This document shows, one piece after another, positions 39,785 to 48,057 of a DNA stretch of 64,000 bases. Within the stretch, counting starts at the first letter, position 1. Each line of letters begins with the position of its first letter. The stretch covers positions 124,001 to 188,000 of the forward strand of contig JAHBWE010000019.1 of NCBI GenBank assembly GCA_019637155.1, in the 5' to 3' direction. A program made the position numbers and the translations under genes. The notes beneath the pieces were generated by a model. That model did not search any database. It was given only the letters and a program-made list of their open reading frames with translations, and had not been told where the DNA came from. The DNA comes from Labilithrix sp. GTDB lineage: Bacteria; Myxococcota_A; Polyangia; Polyangiales; Polyangiaceae.

Positions 39785-40670
39785 GGTAGTTGTCGATCAC
39801 CACGCCCTCCAGGCATCCGAGCGCGTCGTGCGTGAGCACGGCGACGGAGCAGTAGAGCGAGATGAGGTACTTCGCGGTGCCCGCCTGATCGATCCCCATC
39901 ATGCGGACGGAGAGGCTCGGGTTCACCTCGCCGGGGAGGCCCGGCTGGAAGAGGCCGACGACGCCGCGCTTCCGCTCGCCGACGCGCATGAGGAGGACGT
40001 CGGTCCGGTTGTCACGGATGCGGATCTTGTCGCTCGGGATGAGCGGCAGCCCACGCCACGTGAGGAACGGCGAGCCGAAGAGCGACATCGTGGGCGGCGG
40101 GACGCCCCGGCGCGTGCACTCGCGCCCGAACGCCGCGATCGCGCGCGGGTGGGTGACGAAGAAGGCGGGCTCTTTCCAGACCGTCGCGATGAGCTCGTCG
40201 AGGTCGTCCGGCGTCGGAGGCCCCTTCCGCGGCGCGATGCGCATCTCGGGATCGACGTTGTTCAGGAGCCCGTAGTCCTTGTTGTAGAGCATCTCGCTCT
40301 CTTGCCGCTCTTTGATCTTCTCGATCGCGAGCGTGAGCTGCTCCTTCACCTGGTCGTACGGGCTGCGGAACAGGTCCGAGATGCGCGTCTGCACCGCGAT
40401 CGTGGTGGTGCACGACGCGAGGACGTACTCGCGCGGGTTCGGCTCGTAGTCGTTGAAGGCGACGGGCAGGTCCTCGCCCTCGGCGGGGCTGCACTTGACG
40501 TCGAACTTCTCGTCGAGCGCCTGATTCACGCGGTACACGCCGGCCTCGACCGGCGTCCAGGGGATCATTTGCGTGAGCCAGCGCGGCGTCGCCCCCCGCC
40601 ATTGCGGCGGCGTCTTGGTCGTATTCGCCAGCTGCCGTGCAGCGCGTGCACCGATCGATTGAGCGGTCAT
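39771..40670 (-). CDS. srpI: Family 2A encapsulin shell protein (SrpI-like)
   Basis: A 299-residue protein matching the family 2A encapsulin/SrpI (formerly major membrane protein I) pattern: LDEKFDVKCSPAEGEDLPVAFNDYEPNPREYVL, QTRISDLFRSPYDQVKEQL, NNVDPEMRIAPRKGPPTPDDLDELIA, PTMSLFGSPFLTWRGLPLIPSDKI and GVVGLFQPGLPGEVNPSLSVR. These HK97-fold proteins assemble into icosahedral shells that enclose a cysteine desulfurase. The downstream desulfurase with its long N-terminus and the rhodanese regulator complete a recognised locus type. The upstream promoter is not obvious. Confidence 0.92.
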   Translation of the reverse strand: MTAQSIGARAARQLANTTKTPPQWRGATPRWLTQMIPWTPVEAGVYRVNQALDEKFDVKCSPAEGEDLPVAFNDYEPNPREYVLASCTTTIAVQTRISDLFRSPYDQVKEQLTLAIEKIKERQESEMLYNKDYGLLNNVDPEMRIAPRKGPPTPDDLDELIATVWKEPAFFVTHPRAIAAFGRECTRRGVPPPTMSLFGSPFLTWRGLPLIPSDKIRIRDNRTDVLLMRVGERKRGVVGLFQPGLPGEVNPSLSVRMMGIDQAGTAKYLISLYCSVAVLTHDALGCLEGVVIDNYHEYA

Positions 40671-40864
40671 CTACGAGACTCCTTCTGAGCCGCGTCTTAT
40701 CCGCCCGACCGCACCAGAGCAATTGTCACCGCGCCACGCCGTCACTCTCCTCTGCCCAAGCGGATGGATCGACGCCTTACCGGCACGCCCGCGTGGTCGA
40801 AGCGAATGGACGAGCTCCGAGCGACGCACCTGCGATGAGACGACACCTTCGTCGCCGCGCCGCT

Positions 40865-41722
40865 TCATTTCGCGGTCCGTTCGACGAAGTGGTCGAGGAA
40901 CGCGCGGACGCGCGTGGCCGCTCGGAGCTCGTCGAGGGTGAGGAGCCAGACGTCCCGCGAGAGCTCGGTGGCGACCGGACTGATGCGCACGAGCCGGGGA
41001 TCGGAGTCGCCTTCGGTGCGAGCGAGGAAGTGGACGCCGATCCCGGAGGCGACGACCTCTCGGAGCGGCAGCGAGGTCATGTCGACCCAGAGCGCGACGC
41101 GCGCCTCGGGGGCATGCTTCGCGAGCCACGGTTCGAGCCACGAGGGGCCGAGCCGCTCGTCCCAGCTCAACCACGGCCACTTCGAGAGCGGCGCCTTCGC
41201 GCCGACGCGCCGGGCGAGGTGACGGCTCGCGTAGACGGCGAGCTCGACGCGCCCGATCTTGCGACCGACGAGGTTCGGGGGTGGCGCGCCGGTCATCCGC
41301 AGGGCGACGTCGGCTTCGCGGCGGGTGAGCGAGGCGTCCGCGTCGTTGCAGCTCAGCGTGAGCTCGACGCCGGGGAAGCGCTCGAGGAACGACGTGAACG
41401 CGGGCTCGTAGCGACGGAAGAGGATGTCCATCGTCGTCACGCGGAGCTTCCCCTCGAGCTTCGCGTCTCCGCCGAGGAGTCGCGCCTCGAGCTCGTGCAT
41501 CTCCGCTTCGGTCCGCTCGGCGCTTCGGACGACGTGCGCGCCGGCGGCGGTCGGCGTGTAGCCGCCGTCGTCGACGGAGAACAACCGGCTCCCGACCCGC
41601 TCTTCGAGGGCGCGTATCCGTCGCGCGACGGTCGTGTGCGTCGTCATCAGCGTCGCCGCGGCGCCGCTGAGCGTCCGGCTGCGCGCCAGCGCGAGAACGA
41701 AGCGCAGGTCGTCCCAATTCAT
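40865..41722 (-). CDS. LysR family regulator 1
   Basis: A 285-residue LysR protein starting MNWDDLRFVLALARSRTLSGAAATL; a GTG 18 nt upstream is a less likely start. Winged HTH at about 5-62 (LMTTHTTVARRIRALEERVGSRLF) and the periplasmic-binding-like effector domain afterwards. It is divergent from a truncated DUF6326-like gene at 41798, which would have been the expected target in an intact locus. Confidence 0.85.
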   Translation of the reverse strand: MNWDDLRFVLALARSRTLSGAAATLMTTHTTVARRIRALEERVGSRLFSVDDGGYTPTAAGAHVVRSAERTEAEMHELEARLLGGDAKLEGKLRVTTMDILFRRYEPAFTSFLERFPGVELTLSCNDADASLTRREADVALRMTGAPPPNLVGRKIGRVELAVYASRHLARRVGAKAPLSKWPWLSWDERLGPSWLEPWLAKHAPEARVALWVDMTSLPLREVVASGIGVHFLARTEGDSDPRLVRISPVATELSRDVWLLTLDELRAATRVRAFLDHFVERTAK

Positions 41723-41797
41723 CAATGTGCATTCATGCACGTCAATAGCGAATAAACAACCATGTGATGAACGCTAACGAACGGTCATGCTCATCCA

Positions 41798-41995
41798 ATG
41801 AACGAGTGGGTCGCGGGGAAGGTCGACGGTCTCGCGATCACGCGTCCGTTCCTCCTCGCCGCCGCGGCGATGATGGAGGTCCCGATCGCGATGACGCTCC
41901 TCGCGCGCGTCCTCTTCTTCGCGTCGATCGAGATCCCGACGACGCTCGCGATCGCCGTCCTCGCGTATCGCTGGCCGACAGCAGAGCAAGAGTGA
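41798..41995 (+). pseudogene. Internally deleted DUF6326-like membrane protein remnant
   Basis: Only 65 residues: LLAAAAMMEVPIAMTLLARVL resembles the middle and FFASIEIPTTLAIAVLAYRWP the C-terminal helix of DUF6326 membrane proteins, normally about 130-150 residues. The N-terminal helix and the segment between these parts are missing, so an internal deletion joined them in frame. It is divergent from a LysR gene. The family match is from memory of its pattern. Confidence 0.45.
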
Positions 41996-41998
41996 AAC

Positions 41999-42323
41999 CC
42001 TTGACCGGTCGTCGGCTGGACCCTTCGGCCGGGCTCTTCCATCGTCCGACGGGCTCGCTCATCGGCGCAGACATCGTGCTCAGCGCCTGCGCGCGGGACC
42101 ACTGGAGCTGGCGCACGGCCGCGCGCCTCACGGGTTGCTACGACCGATCCGAACACCGCCGGACGTGCGATGGAAGACGAAGTCCAACGACGCCGCGGCG
42201 CGATCGATCGATCGCATGGCCGCCCTCCCATTGAAGCGTCTCCTCGTGGCCCACGCGGATCCGATCGAGGACCGTCCTTCCGAGAAGCTCCTCGACGCCT
42301 GGCGCTTCGTGCGCGCCGGGTGA
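41999..42323 (+). pseudogene. Truncated, frameshifted MBL-fold (DUF4336-like) remnant
   Basis: In one frame GLFHRPTGSLIGADIVLSA and WSWRTAARLTGCYDR, then in another frame PPDVRWKTKSNDAAARSIDRMAALPLKRLLVAHADPIED to a TGA at 42323. Together these look like the C-terminal half of a DUF4336/MBL-type protein, with an indel near 42140-42165 and the N-terminal half lost. It adds to the decayed genes around the LysR gene. Confidence 0.45.
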
Positions 42324-42346
42324 GGGCGCGTGCTCCAAGTCCTGCG

Positions 42347-42778
42347 TCACCCACGCATGGCTTCGCGGATCTGCTCGGGCGTCATCTTCGCGATCACCTT
42401 GGTGAGGATCCAAAGGTGCCCGAACGGGTCCTGCACTCGCCCCTCGCGGTGGCCGTAGAACTGATCGCTCACCTCGAAGATCACGCGCCCGCCACCCGCC
42501 ACCATCTTACGCGCCACTTCGTCGGGATCATCGACTTCGAGGTTCAAGATCACCGGGCTCCCGCCGAGCGAGGGCGGCGCGCAGTTGTTCCATTCGGGCG
42601 CCTCGTCGGTGAGCGCGATCACCGCGTTGCCGAGCGCGAGCGCGGCGTGCACCACGTGTCCCCGATCGTCGGCGTAGCGTTCGAGCTCGCGAGCCCCGAG
42701 CGTCGCGGTGTAGTAGGCAATGGCGCCGGCCGCGTCGCGAACGACGAGGCGCGGAGTGAGGAGCGGTCGTTCCGTCAT
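42347..42778 (-). CDS. VOC (glyoxalase/bleomycin-resistance-like) protein
   Basis: A 143-residue VOC-fold protein of the PhnB-like group: LVVRDAAGAIAYYTATLGAREL, VVHAALALGNAVIALTDE, VILNLEVDDPDEVARKMVAGGGRVIFEVSDQFYGHREGRVQDPFGHLWILT. The YGHREGRVQDPFGHLW end is highly characteristic. Metal ligand and substrate are unknown; it may be a detoxification or small-molecule binding protein. Confidence 0.85.
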   Translation of the reverse strand: MTERPLLTPRLVVRDAAGAIAYYTATLGARELERYADDRGHVVHAALALGNAVIALTDEAPEWNNCAPPSLGGSPVILNLEVDDPDEVARKMVAGGGRVIFEVSDQFYGHREGRVQDPFGHLWILTKVIAKMTPEQIREAMRG

Positions 42779-42982
42779 GCTCCAAGCTTGACCGAAACGC
42801 GCCGCGCCTGATTGGAAGAAATCGACGAGCGCGAGCGCGGTCGCTCAGTCGTACGATGAGGAGATGGACGATTCTTCATGAGCGCTACGCGTTGATCGAG
42901 CGCCTACAGAAGATCGCCCCGTGACGCGGCGCGGATGCGGCGGCGGTGGACGTGACGATTGAACGGTGAGTACCTTGGCTTC

Positions 42983-44191
42983 GTGGCAACGAAGACCACT
43001 CCCGAACCACGCTCCTTTCTGGAGGCCGTCGCTCCCGCTGGGCGGCGCCGCGACGCGCTCGTGCTGCTCGATCTGATGCGTGAGGCGACGGGGCTCGAGC
43101 CGAGGATGAGCGGATCGTCGATCGTCGGTTTCGGTGAGTACGCCTACGAGTACGACAGCGGTCGCAAGGGCACGGCGCCAGCAGCAGCGTTCTCGCCGCG
43201 CAAGGCAGCGACCGTCGTCTACCTCCTCGACGGCATCGCCCACCACGAAGCCGCGCTGGAGAGGCTCGGGCCCCATACCACCGGTGTCGGCTGTCTCTAC
43301 ATCAAGGACGTCAGCAAGATCGACGTCCGCGTCCTCAAGGGGATCGTCCAAAAGTCCTTCACGAGGCTCACTGCCAAAACGTACGGCAAGCGCGCACGCG
43401 ACGTAGAGACGAAGGCTCCGAAGAAGTCGACGACGACCCGTGCGACGCGCGGTGGTTCTGCTTCGGGGCCAATCGACGCCTATCTCGCGCGCATCGAGAA
43501 CGCCGCCGCCCGCGCGACGCTCACACGACTCTGCGCGCAGCTTCGTGAGCTGCTTCCGACGGCGACGGAGACGATCAGCTACGACATGCCCGCCTTTCGC
43601 CTGCCGAACGGGAAGGTCGCCGCCGGATTCGCCTTCTTCGGCAGGAACTGCGGGTACTACCCGCACAGCGGTGGCGTCATCCCGAAGCTCGGCGCGCTGC
43701 TCGATGGGTACAAGACGACGAAAGGCGGCATCACGTTCCCGCCCGCCGCGCCGCTGCCAAAGAAGATCGTGAGCGCGCTCGTTCGCACACGGCTCGCCGA
43801 GATCACCGAGAAGGCCACGAAGCGAGCGAGCGCCGGTAAACCCAAGAAGCCGCGCGTCTTCGCGATCTCGTTCGCGAGCGTGTACCCGCTCTACGTGCAG
43901 AAGGCAGAGAAGAAAGGCCGGACCCAACAGGAGGTCGACGAGGTCATCGCCTGGCTCACCGGCTATCGCGGAAAGTCCCTCCAGCGCGCCATCGACGACG
44001 AGGTCGATCTCGAGGCATTCTTTGGAGCCGCGCCTCGCTGGAGCTCGAAGGCTGGTCTCATCACGGGCGTCGTCTGCGGAGTGCGCGTCGAGGCCGTCGC
44101 TGATCCGTTGATGCAGAAGATCCGCTACCTCGACAAGCTGGTCGACGAGCTCGCCAGGGGAAAGAAGATGGCCAGCATCCTGCGCCAGTAG
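42983..44191 (+). CDS. Triple fusion: DUF1801 - DUF1801 - DUF2200
   Basis: A 402-residue protein from GTG 42983. Residues about 1-120 (LVLLDLMREATGLEPRMSGSSIVGFGEYAYEYDSG, FSPRKAATVVYLLDG) and about 155-270 (IDAYLARIENAAARATLTRLCAQLRELLPTATETISYDMPAFRLPNGKVAAGFAFF) are two DUF1801 (YdhG-like) modules of different subtypes. Residues about 295-402 (RVFAISFASVYPLYVQKAEKKGRTQQEVDEVIAWLTGY, LITGVVCGVRVEAVADPLMQKIRYLDKLVDELARGK) form a complete DUF2200. Each normally occurs as a small stand-alone protein of unknown function. Cytoplasmic. Confidence 0.82.
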   Translation: MATKTTPEPRSFLEAVAPAGRRRDALVLLDLMREATGLEPRMSGSSIVGFGEYAYEYDSGRKGTAPAAAFSPRKAATVVYLLDGIAHHEAALERLGPHTTGVGCLYIKDVSKIDVRVLKGIVQKSFTRLTAKTYGKRARDVETKAPKKSTTTRATRGGSASGPIDAYLARIENAAARATLTRLCAQLRELLPTATETISYDMPAFRLPNGKVAAGFAFFGRNCGYYPHSGGVIPKLGALLDGYKTTKGGITFPPAAPLPKKIVSALVRTRLAEITEKATKRASAGKPKKPRVFAISFASVYPLYVQKAEKKGRTQQEVDEVIAWLTGYRGKSLQRAIDDEVDLEAFFGAAPRWSSKAGLITGVVCGVRVEAVADPLMQKIRYLDKLVDELARGKKMASILRQ

Positions 44192-44352
44192 TACCCGCGG
44201 TGGCCACCCCGAGGTCCGGCTGCATCTCGCGCGCGCTCAGCCGGCCATGCTCAGCCACCAACCCAACGTGCTGACGTCCGGCGCGCCCTCGAGCACCGCG
44301 CCTTCGTAGCCCATCGTGACCAACTGCATCGTGCGTCTCGACCATCCGAGGG

Positions 44353-44460
44353 TTTCGACGCCGACTCACGCTCGACGCCTTCGCTACGCTGCCGCACGTC
44401 GAGCTGGCGCTGTTCGATGTGGTTCGCGATGACGTCGACCAGGCGCTGTCCGTGTGCTCG
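44353..44460 (+). pseudogene. LysR effector-domain fragment
   Basis: RRLTLDAFATLPHVELALFD followed by VVRDDVDQALS resembles the effector-domain region after HPLA in LysR proteins, but stops and loss of frame surround it. Weak remnant of a deleted regulator. Confidence 0.3.
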
Positions 44461-44589
44461 CGCCACCCGTCTCGCTCGAGCCCATCGAGGTTCGCCAGGT
44501 GTGGCATCGCCGCTCCGACGTGGATGGCGCCGTCCGATTTCTTCGAGAGGTCGTACGCGACGCCGCGAAGAGCAGCGCTTCGTCGAGAC

Positions 44590-44788
44590 GGCCCCCTTGA
44601 AGCCGAACTTGGTGGCGATGACCACGTCGTTGCGCACCGGTCCCAGGGCCTCACCGACGAGCAGGCGTCGCGGATCACGCGGATGCTCTGGGCGCGGTCC
44701 ACGCCCGGACCTTGTGGCCGGGGTTGTTGCTCATGCAGCCGAAGCCGAGCTCCGACACCTCCAGGCGGCCCAGCTTGCGCGACTTCAT
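44590..44788 (-). pseudogene. Aldo/keto reductase N-terminal remnant
   Basis: MKSRKLGRLEVSELGFGCMS at 44788 is the classic start of aldo/keto reductases of the YdhF/Tas type. DRAQSIRVIRDA and VRNDVVIATKFGFKG follow in other frames with sequence missing between. Multiple indels and loss of the catalytic middle make it a pseudogene. Confidence 0.55.
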
Positions 44789-45038
44789 GGTGTAGCTCTT
44801 GCCGGAGGGGTGGGGCCGAGCTCGTGGCTGCACGGCCGGTGGACGCGCTCGCGGCGCTCGCTCCCGCGCGCGTGGACGCGCCCGCTGCAAGCGGGGTGGC
44901 TGCCAGACCGTGCTCTCCATTCAGCGCCTCTTGAGCGCCGCCTTTTTCAGCTCACGCCCGTTCCACAACTCCCGGCGATATCTCTGCTACGGCTGTACTG
45001 AGATGAGAGGCACGTTCGGTCCGGTTTGTGGATCGGCT

Positions 45039-45428
45039 TCAAGCGAGGCGAACGAGTCTCCCTCTCTTGCGGAGACCCTTGTAGTCCCACTGTGTGCTCC
45101 TGGCCTTCTTCAGCCACCTCCTCACGTCGCGCTCGTCGATCTGCTCTGCGCTGGTGTACCTGATGGAGGCATCCTTGAACTTCCCGGTGCCAAGCCGTAG
45201 ATGTTCTTCCTCGAAGCTGGCGCCGCTCCAGAACATCAATCGAATGCAGTCCTTCAGCTTGCTGTAGCCGACAATAGGGTTTCCATCGAGAAACCACACC
45301 GGATGAGCGTGCCAGATCTTGCGCTCGGCATCAGGCAGCCGACTGTCGATCAAGCGCGCCAGGTGATTGGCGATCTCTTCACGCTCCGCGCCCAGCGCCT
45401 GGTTGTACGCTCGAATTTCAGCGCTCAT
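45039..45428 (-). CDS. DUF1801 domain protein
   Basis: A 129-residue protein starting MSAEIRAYNQAL (the longer frame upstream is arginine-rich noise). RLPDAERKIWHAHPVWFLDGNPIVGYSKLKDCIRLMFWSGASFEE is a typical DUF1801 core. It follows the ArsR-SRPBCC pair after 74 nt on the same strand and is probably co-transcribed. Function unknown; the third DUF1801 module in this 3-kb area. Confidence 0.82.
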   Translation of the reverse strand: MSAEIRAYNQALGAEREEIANHLARLIDSRLPDAERKIWHAHPVWFLDGNPIVGYSKLKDCIRLMFWSGASFEEEHLRLGTGKFKDASIRYTSAEQIDERDVRRWLKKARSTQWDYKGLRKRGRLVRLA

Positions 45429-45502
45429 CGTGGCGCGTTCTCCCGATGGGATCGTCGCGGCAGCGCGGCCAGCGGCTCTCGAGCGCGTAGGGCGTGACCC
45501 AA

Positions 45503-46012
45503 TCATGCCCCGAGCACCTCGGCGAGCTTGTTCAGCTCGCCCTTCCATCCGAGCGTGGCACGATTCGTCCACTCCTCTTCGTGCATTGCGTCGAACGTCA
45601 GCACGAGACGGACACCATCCGGGCTCGGATGGAACTCCACCACCGTGGCGACGTCATAGGGGTCGACGCCCGGAATGAAGTCGGCGAGATGGACATACGC
45701 CAGCCGGCGACGCGGCTGGACCTCGGAGTAGGTGATCCGCAGTTCCTGCGTCAGTGGCATGCCGGCCTGCGCCATGAACGCCACCTGGGCCGGCTCGACC
45801 GCGGTCATGGCGTAACGGAGCTCGCCGCCGGGGCGCAGATCGAGCGTCCGGACCGTGACGCGAAAGCCACCGGGGCCCCACCACGACTCGATCCCTTCCT
45901 TCGTTGCCCAGAGTTCCCACACCTCGTCGAGTGTCGCTCTGTACGTTCGCTCGATCGTGATTCGTCGCTTGACGACATCGGTACCAGACGCCCCCGTCTC
46001 CTTCTTCGTCAT
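45503..46012 (-). CDS. SRPBCC/AHSA1 family protein
   Basis: A 169-residue protein: ITIERTYRATLDEVWELWATKEGIESWWGPGGFRVTVRTLDLRPGGELRYAM is the hallmark of AHSA1-like START-fold proteins, which bind hydrophobic ligands. The ATG overlaps the stop of the upstream ArsR gene (46009-46012), the common ArsR-SRPBCC pairing in which the regulator controls its partner. Confidence 0.88.
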   Translation of the reverse strand: MTKKETGASGTDVVKRRITIERTYRATLDEVWELWATKEGIESWWGPGGFRVTVRTLDLRPGGELRYAMTAVEPAQVAFMAQAGMPLTQELRITYSEVQPRRRLAYVHLADFIPGVDPYDVATVVEFHPSPDGVRLVLTFDAMHEEEWTNRATLGWKGELNKLAEVLGA

Positions 46013-46347
46013 GAGTGCTTCTCCTTACGCCGGGTGACGCGCGTGCGCCGATCGAGCGCCTCGCCGAACGCGTCAAGACGCGCCTCCCAGAATGTCCGGT
46101 ACCGGCTGATCCACGTGTCGAGCTCCCGAAAACGCTCTGGTCGTAGCGAGTAGAGTCGTTGCGATCCCAGCGGCCGCATCTGCACGAAGCCGGTCTCGTG
46201 GAGGATCCTGAGATGTCGCGAGACGCCCGACTGATGAATGTCGATCATCTCGACGAGGTCGTTGACCGCTCGCTCGCCGCCTAGAAGCACCTCGACGATG
46301 CGGCGTCGCTTGGGATCGGCCAGGGTCTGAAAGACGTCAATGTGCAT
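46009..46347 (-). CDS. ArsR-type regulator partnered with SRPBCC protein
   Basis: A 112-residue winged-helix protein: FQTLADPKRRRIVEVLLGGERAVNDLVEMIDIHQSGVSRHLRILHETGFVQMRPLGSQRLYSL. It lacks Cys, so it is not the classical metal-sensing type. SDR-like C-terminal helix LDAFGEALDRRTR follows. It is probably autoregulated through the inverted repeat just upstream of its start. Confidence 0.88.
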   Translation of the reverse strand: MHIDVFQTLADPKRRRIVEVLLGGERAVNDLVEMIDIHQSGVSRHLRILHETGFVQMRPLGSQRLYSLRPERFRELDTWISRYRTFWEARLDAFGEALDRRTRVTRRKEKHS

Positions 46348-46352
46348 GAGCG

Positions 46353-46366
46353 TGCATATGTATGCA
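46353..46366. promoter_or_regulatory. Inverted repeat upstream of ArsR-SRPBCC genes
   Basis: TGCATA-TG-TATGCA lies 6 nt upstream of the ArsR ATG in AT-richer sequence, with a further GCATG copy beside it. Likely ArsR operator. Confidence 0.5.
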
Positions 46367-46369
46367 TGT

Positions 46370-46954
46370 TCATGTTTTCCGTGTCAAGCGCACGAGCACG
46401 TCGCCGCCCAACCGGGCAGCGGTCGCTGGCGAAGCGCGGCATGGAGGCTGGCGAGCCTTTGCCGTGCCCACGCACTGGAGGCGCTCCAACCGTCGGCGCG
46501 TGCGCCCGGCACGGGCCTGCTGCACGCGCCCGCGCCAAAGGTCCTGGCTCGGCTCGATCAGCGCCACGCGCGAACGTGGCGGCTCGTTCGACGCTCGTTG
46601 CGAGCTCGCGCCCCGTTGGTCAACAGTCCCGGCCCCGAAACGGCCCGCGCGGGACAGTTGATCATCGGGTACGTGTCCCGGCGTGGAGGGCCGATCCGTT
46701 AGCCGCTCGCAGCGCGCAGCGCGCTGCGCGAACCACGGCTCACGCGGGAACGTCTCACCGCTGACGTCGGGGTAGCTCGAGCCCTTCGCGAACTCCTGGC
46801 CGGTCGCGCGCCCGATCAGCCAGGCATCGCCCTGGAGCTGCTCATGCGCTCGGTCGTAGGGGCCGCCCGGCTTGGCGCCTTGCGGACGCCAGCGACTCGG
46901 GCGTGTGCGGCCGTCGATGCTGATGGCCATGTGGCAGATGACGTGGGGTTTCAT
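46370..46954 (-). pseudogene. Truncated DHFR/RibD-family reductase
   Basis: From ATG 46954, which overlaps the LysR stop, MKPHVICHMAISIDGRTRPS, GDAWLIGRATGQEFAKGSSYP and FPREPWFAQRAA match the N-terminal third of RibD-C/dihydrofolate reductase-family oxidoreductases. After about residue 85 the frame becomes Arg/Pro/Ser-rich and no longer resembles the family, so the gene is truncated or rearranged although the frame stays open to 46370. The LysR gene next door probably regulated or travelled with it. Confidence 0.5.
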
Positions 46955-47946
46955 CGTGGATGCCTCTTCTGTTCGATGCGCGCGGTCTTCGTGGCGCGAG
47001 TGCTGGCGTTTCTCGCTCGCCGCGGCGCTGCGGCCTTTGATGTCAGGCCGCCCCTCTTCTCGACGAGGAAGTCGCGGAGCGCGCGCACCTTCGAGGGCAT
47101 CTCCCGAGACGGCACGTAGAGGTAGAACCCCGGAAACGGCGCGCACCACGGCTTCAGCACACGCTCGAGCCTGCCCTCGTCGAGGTGTCGCCTCACCACG
47201 AAGTCGATGTGTTGGATGAGCCCGAGCCCTTGGAGCGCGGCGCGCAGCATGCCTTCATCGTCGTTGGTGATGAGGTTGCCGCGCGGCTCCACGGTGAGCT
47301 CTCGCTTCGTGCGAACGTCCGTGAACTCCCACGCGAAGACCGAGCCGCCGCTGTTCCGGCGGTAGGCGATGCAGTTGTGCTGGGCCAAGTCGGTCGGCTT
47401 GCTTGGTCGGCCGTGGCGCGCGAAGTACGCGGGCGTCGCGACGACCGCCATCTCAAGCATCGGCGTGATGGGCACCGCCACCACGTGTTCGGCGAGGCGC
47501 TCGCCGATGCGGATGCCGGCGTCGCAGCCGTCGGCGATGATGTTGGAGATCCCGTCGTCCATCACGAGCTCGACCGTGAGCTTGGGATGACGCGCGAGGA
47601 ACTCAGTGAGGTGCGGCTCGAGGAGCTCTCGCGCCGCCATGCGCGCGGTGTTGATGCGCACGAGCCCGGTCGGCTCGGTCGTCGCCTGGCCGAGCTCGCG
47701 CACCGCGTGGTCGAGCGACTGGAGCGCCGGCTGCAACTGGTCGAACAAGCGCTGGCCCGCTTCTGTGAGCGACATGCTCCGCGTCGTCCGGTACAAGAGC
47801 TGGACGCCGAGCTTCTTCTCGAGCGCCTTGAGGCTCTGCGAGAGCGCCGCGCGGGACACGCCGAGCTTCGCGGCAGCCTTCGTGAAGCTCCGATGAGCGG
47901 CGACGTGAGCGAAGCCGACGAGCGGCGGCAGCAGGGCGGGATCCAT
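46951..47946 (-). CDS. LysR family regulator 2
   Basis: A 331-residue LysR protein: HTH at about 8-66 (HVAAHRSFTKAAAKLGVSRAALSQSLKALEKKLGVQLLYRTTRSMSLTEAG), effector domain after that. The C-terminal 30 residues are a basic tail (SKAAAPRRARNASTRATKTARIEQKRHPR) not usual for the family. It is divergent from the dienelactone hydrolase-like gene at 48058, with an inverted repeat between them, and probably controls that operon. Confidence 0.88.
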   Translation of the reverse strand: MDPALLPPLVGFAHVAAHRSFTKAAAKLGVSRAALSQSLKALEKKLGVQLLYRTTRSMSLTEAGQRLFDQLQPALQSLDHAVRELGQATTEPTGLVRINTARMAARELLEPHLTEFLARHPKLTVELVMDDGISNIIADGCDAGIRIGERLAEHVVAVPITPMLEMAVVATPAYFARHGRPSKPTDLAQHNCIAYRRNSGGSVFAWEFTDVRTKRELTVEPRGNLITNDDEGMLRAALQGLGLIQHIDFVVRRHLDEGRLERVLKPWCAPFPGFYLYVPSREMPSKVRALRDFLVEKRGGLTSKAAAPRRARNASTRATKTARIEQKRHPR

Positions 47947-47955
47947 GCCGCGATT

Positions 47956-47971
47956 GTAAACTAAGGCTTAC
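47956..47971. promoter_or_regulatory. Putative LysR operator
   Basis: GTAAAC-TAAG-GCTTAC, an imperfect inverted repeat (one mismatch) in the 111-nt divergent region, 10 nt from the LysR start. It fits the T-N11-A style of LysR binding sites. Confidence 0.45.
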
Positions 47972-48057
47972 CTCTGCGTTCAAGACTGTTCCGTTGTGAG
48001 AGCAAGCGGGCTGCGTATTGTAGTGGCGTCCGTCCACCCAAGCCCGAGGAGCTCGTC

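Larger units (their letters stand above)
44192..45038. other. Gene-poor region of decayed fragments
   Basis: About 850 nt with no intact gene. It contains an aldo/keto reductase fragment (minus, 44590-44788) and a LysR-like fragment (plus, about 44353-44460). Around 44236-44330 a minus-strand frame reads MQLVTMGYEGAVLEGAPDVS, then TLGWWLSMAG and a stop, possibly the end of another lost gene. Confidence 0.5.
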
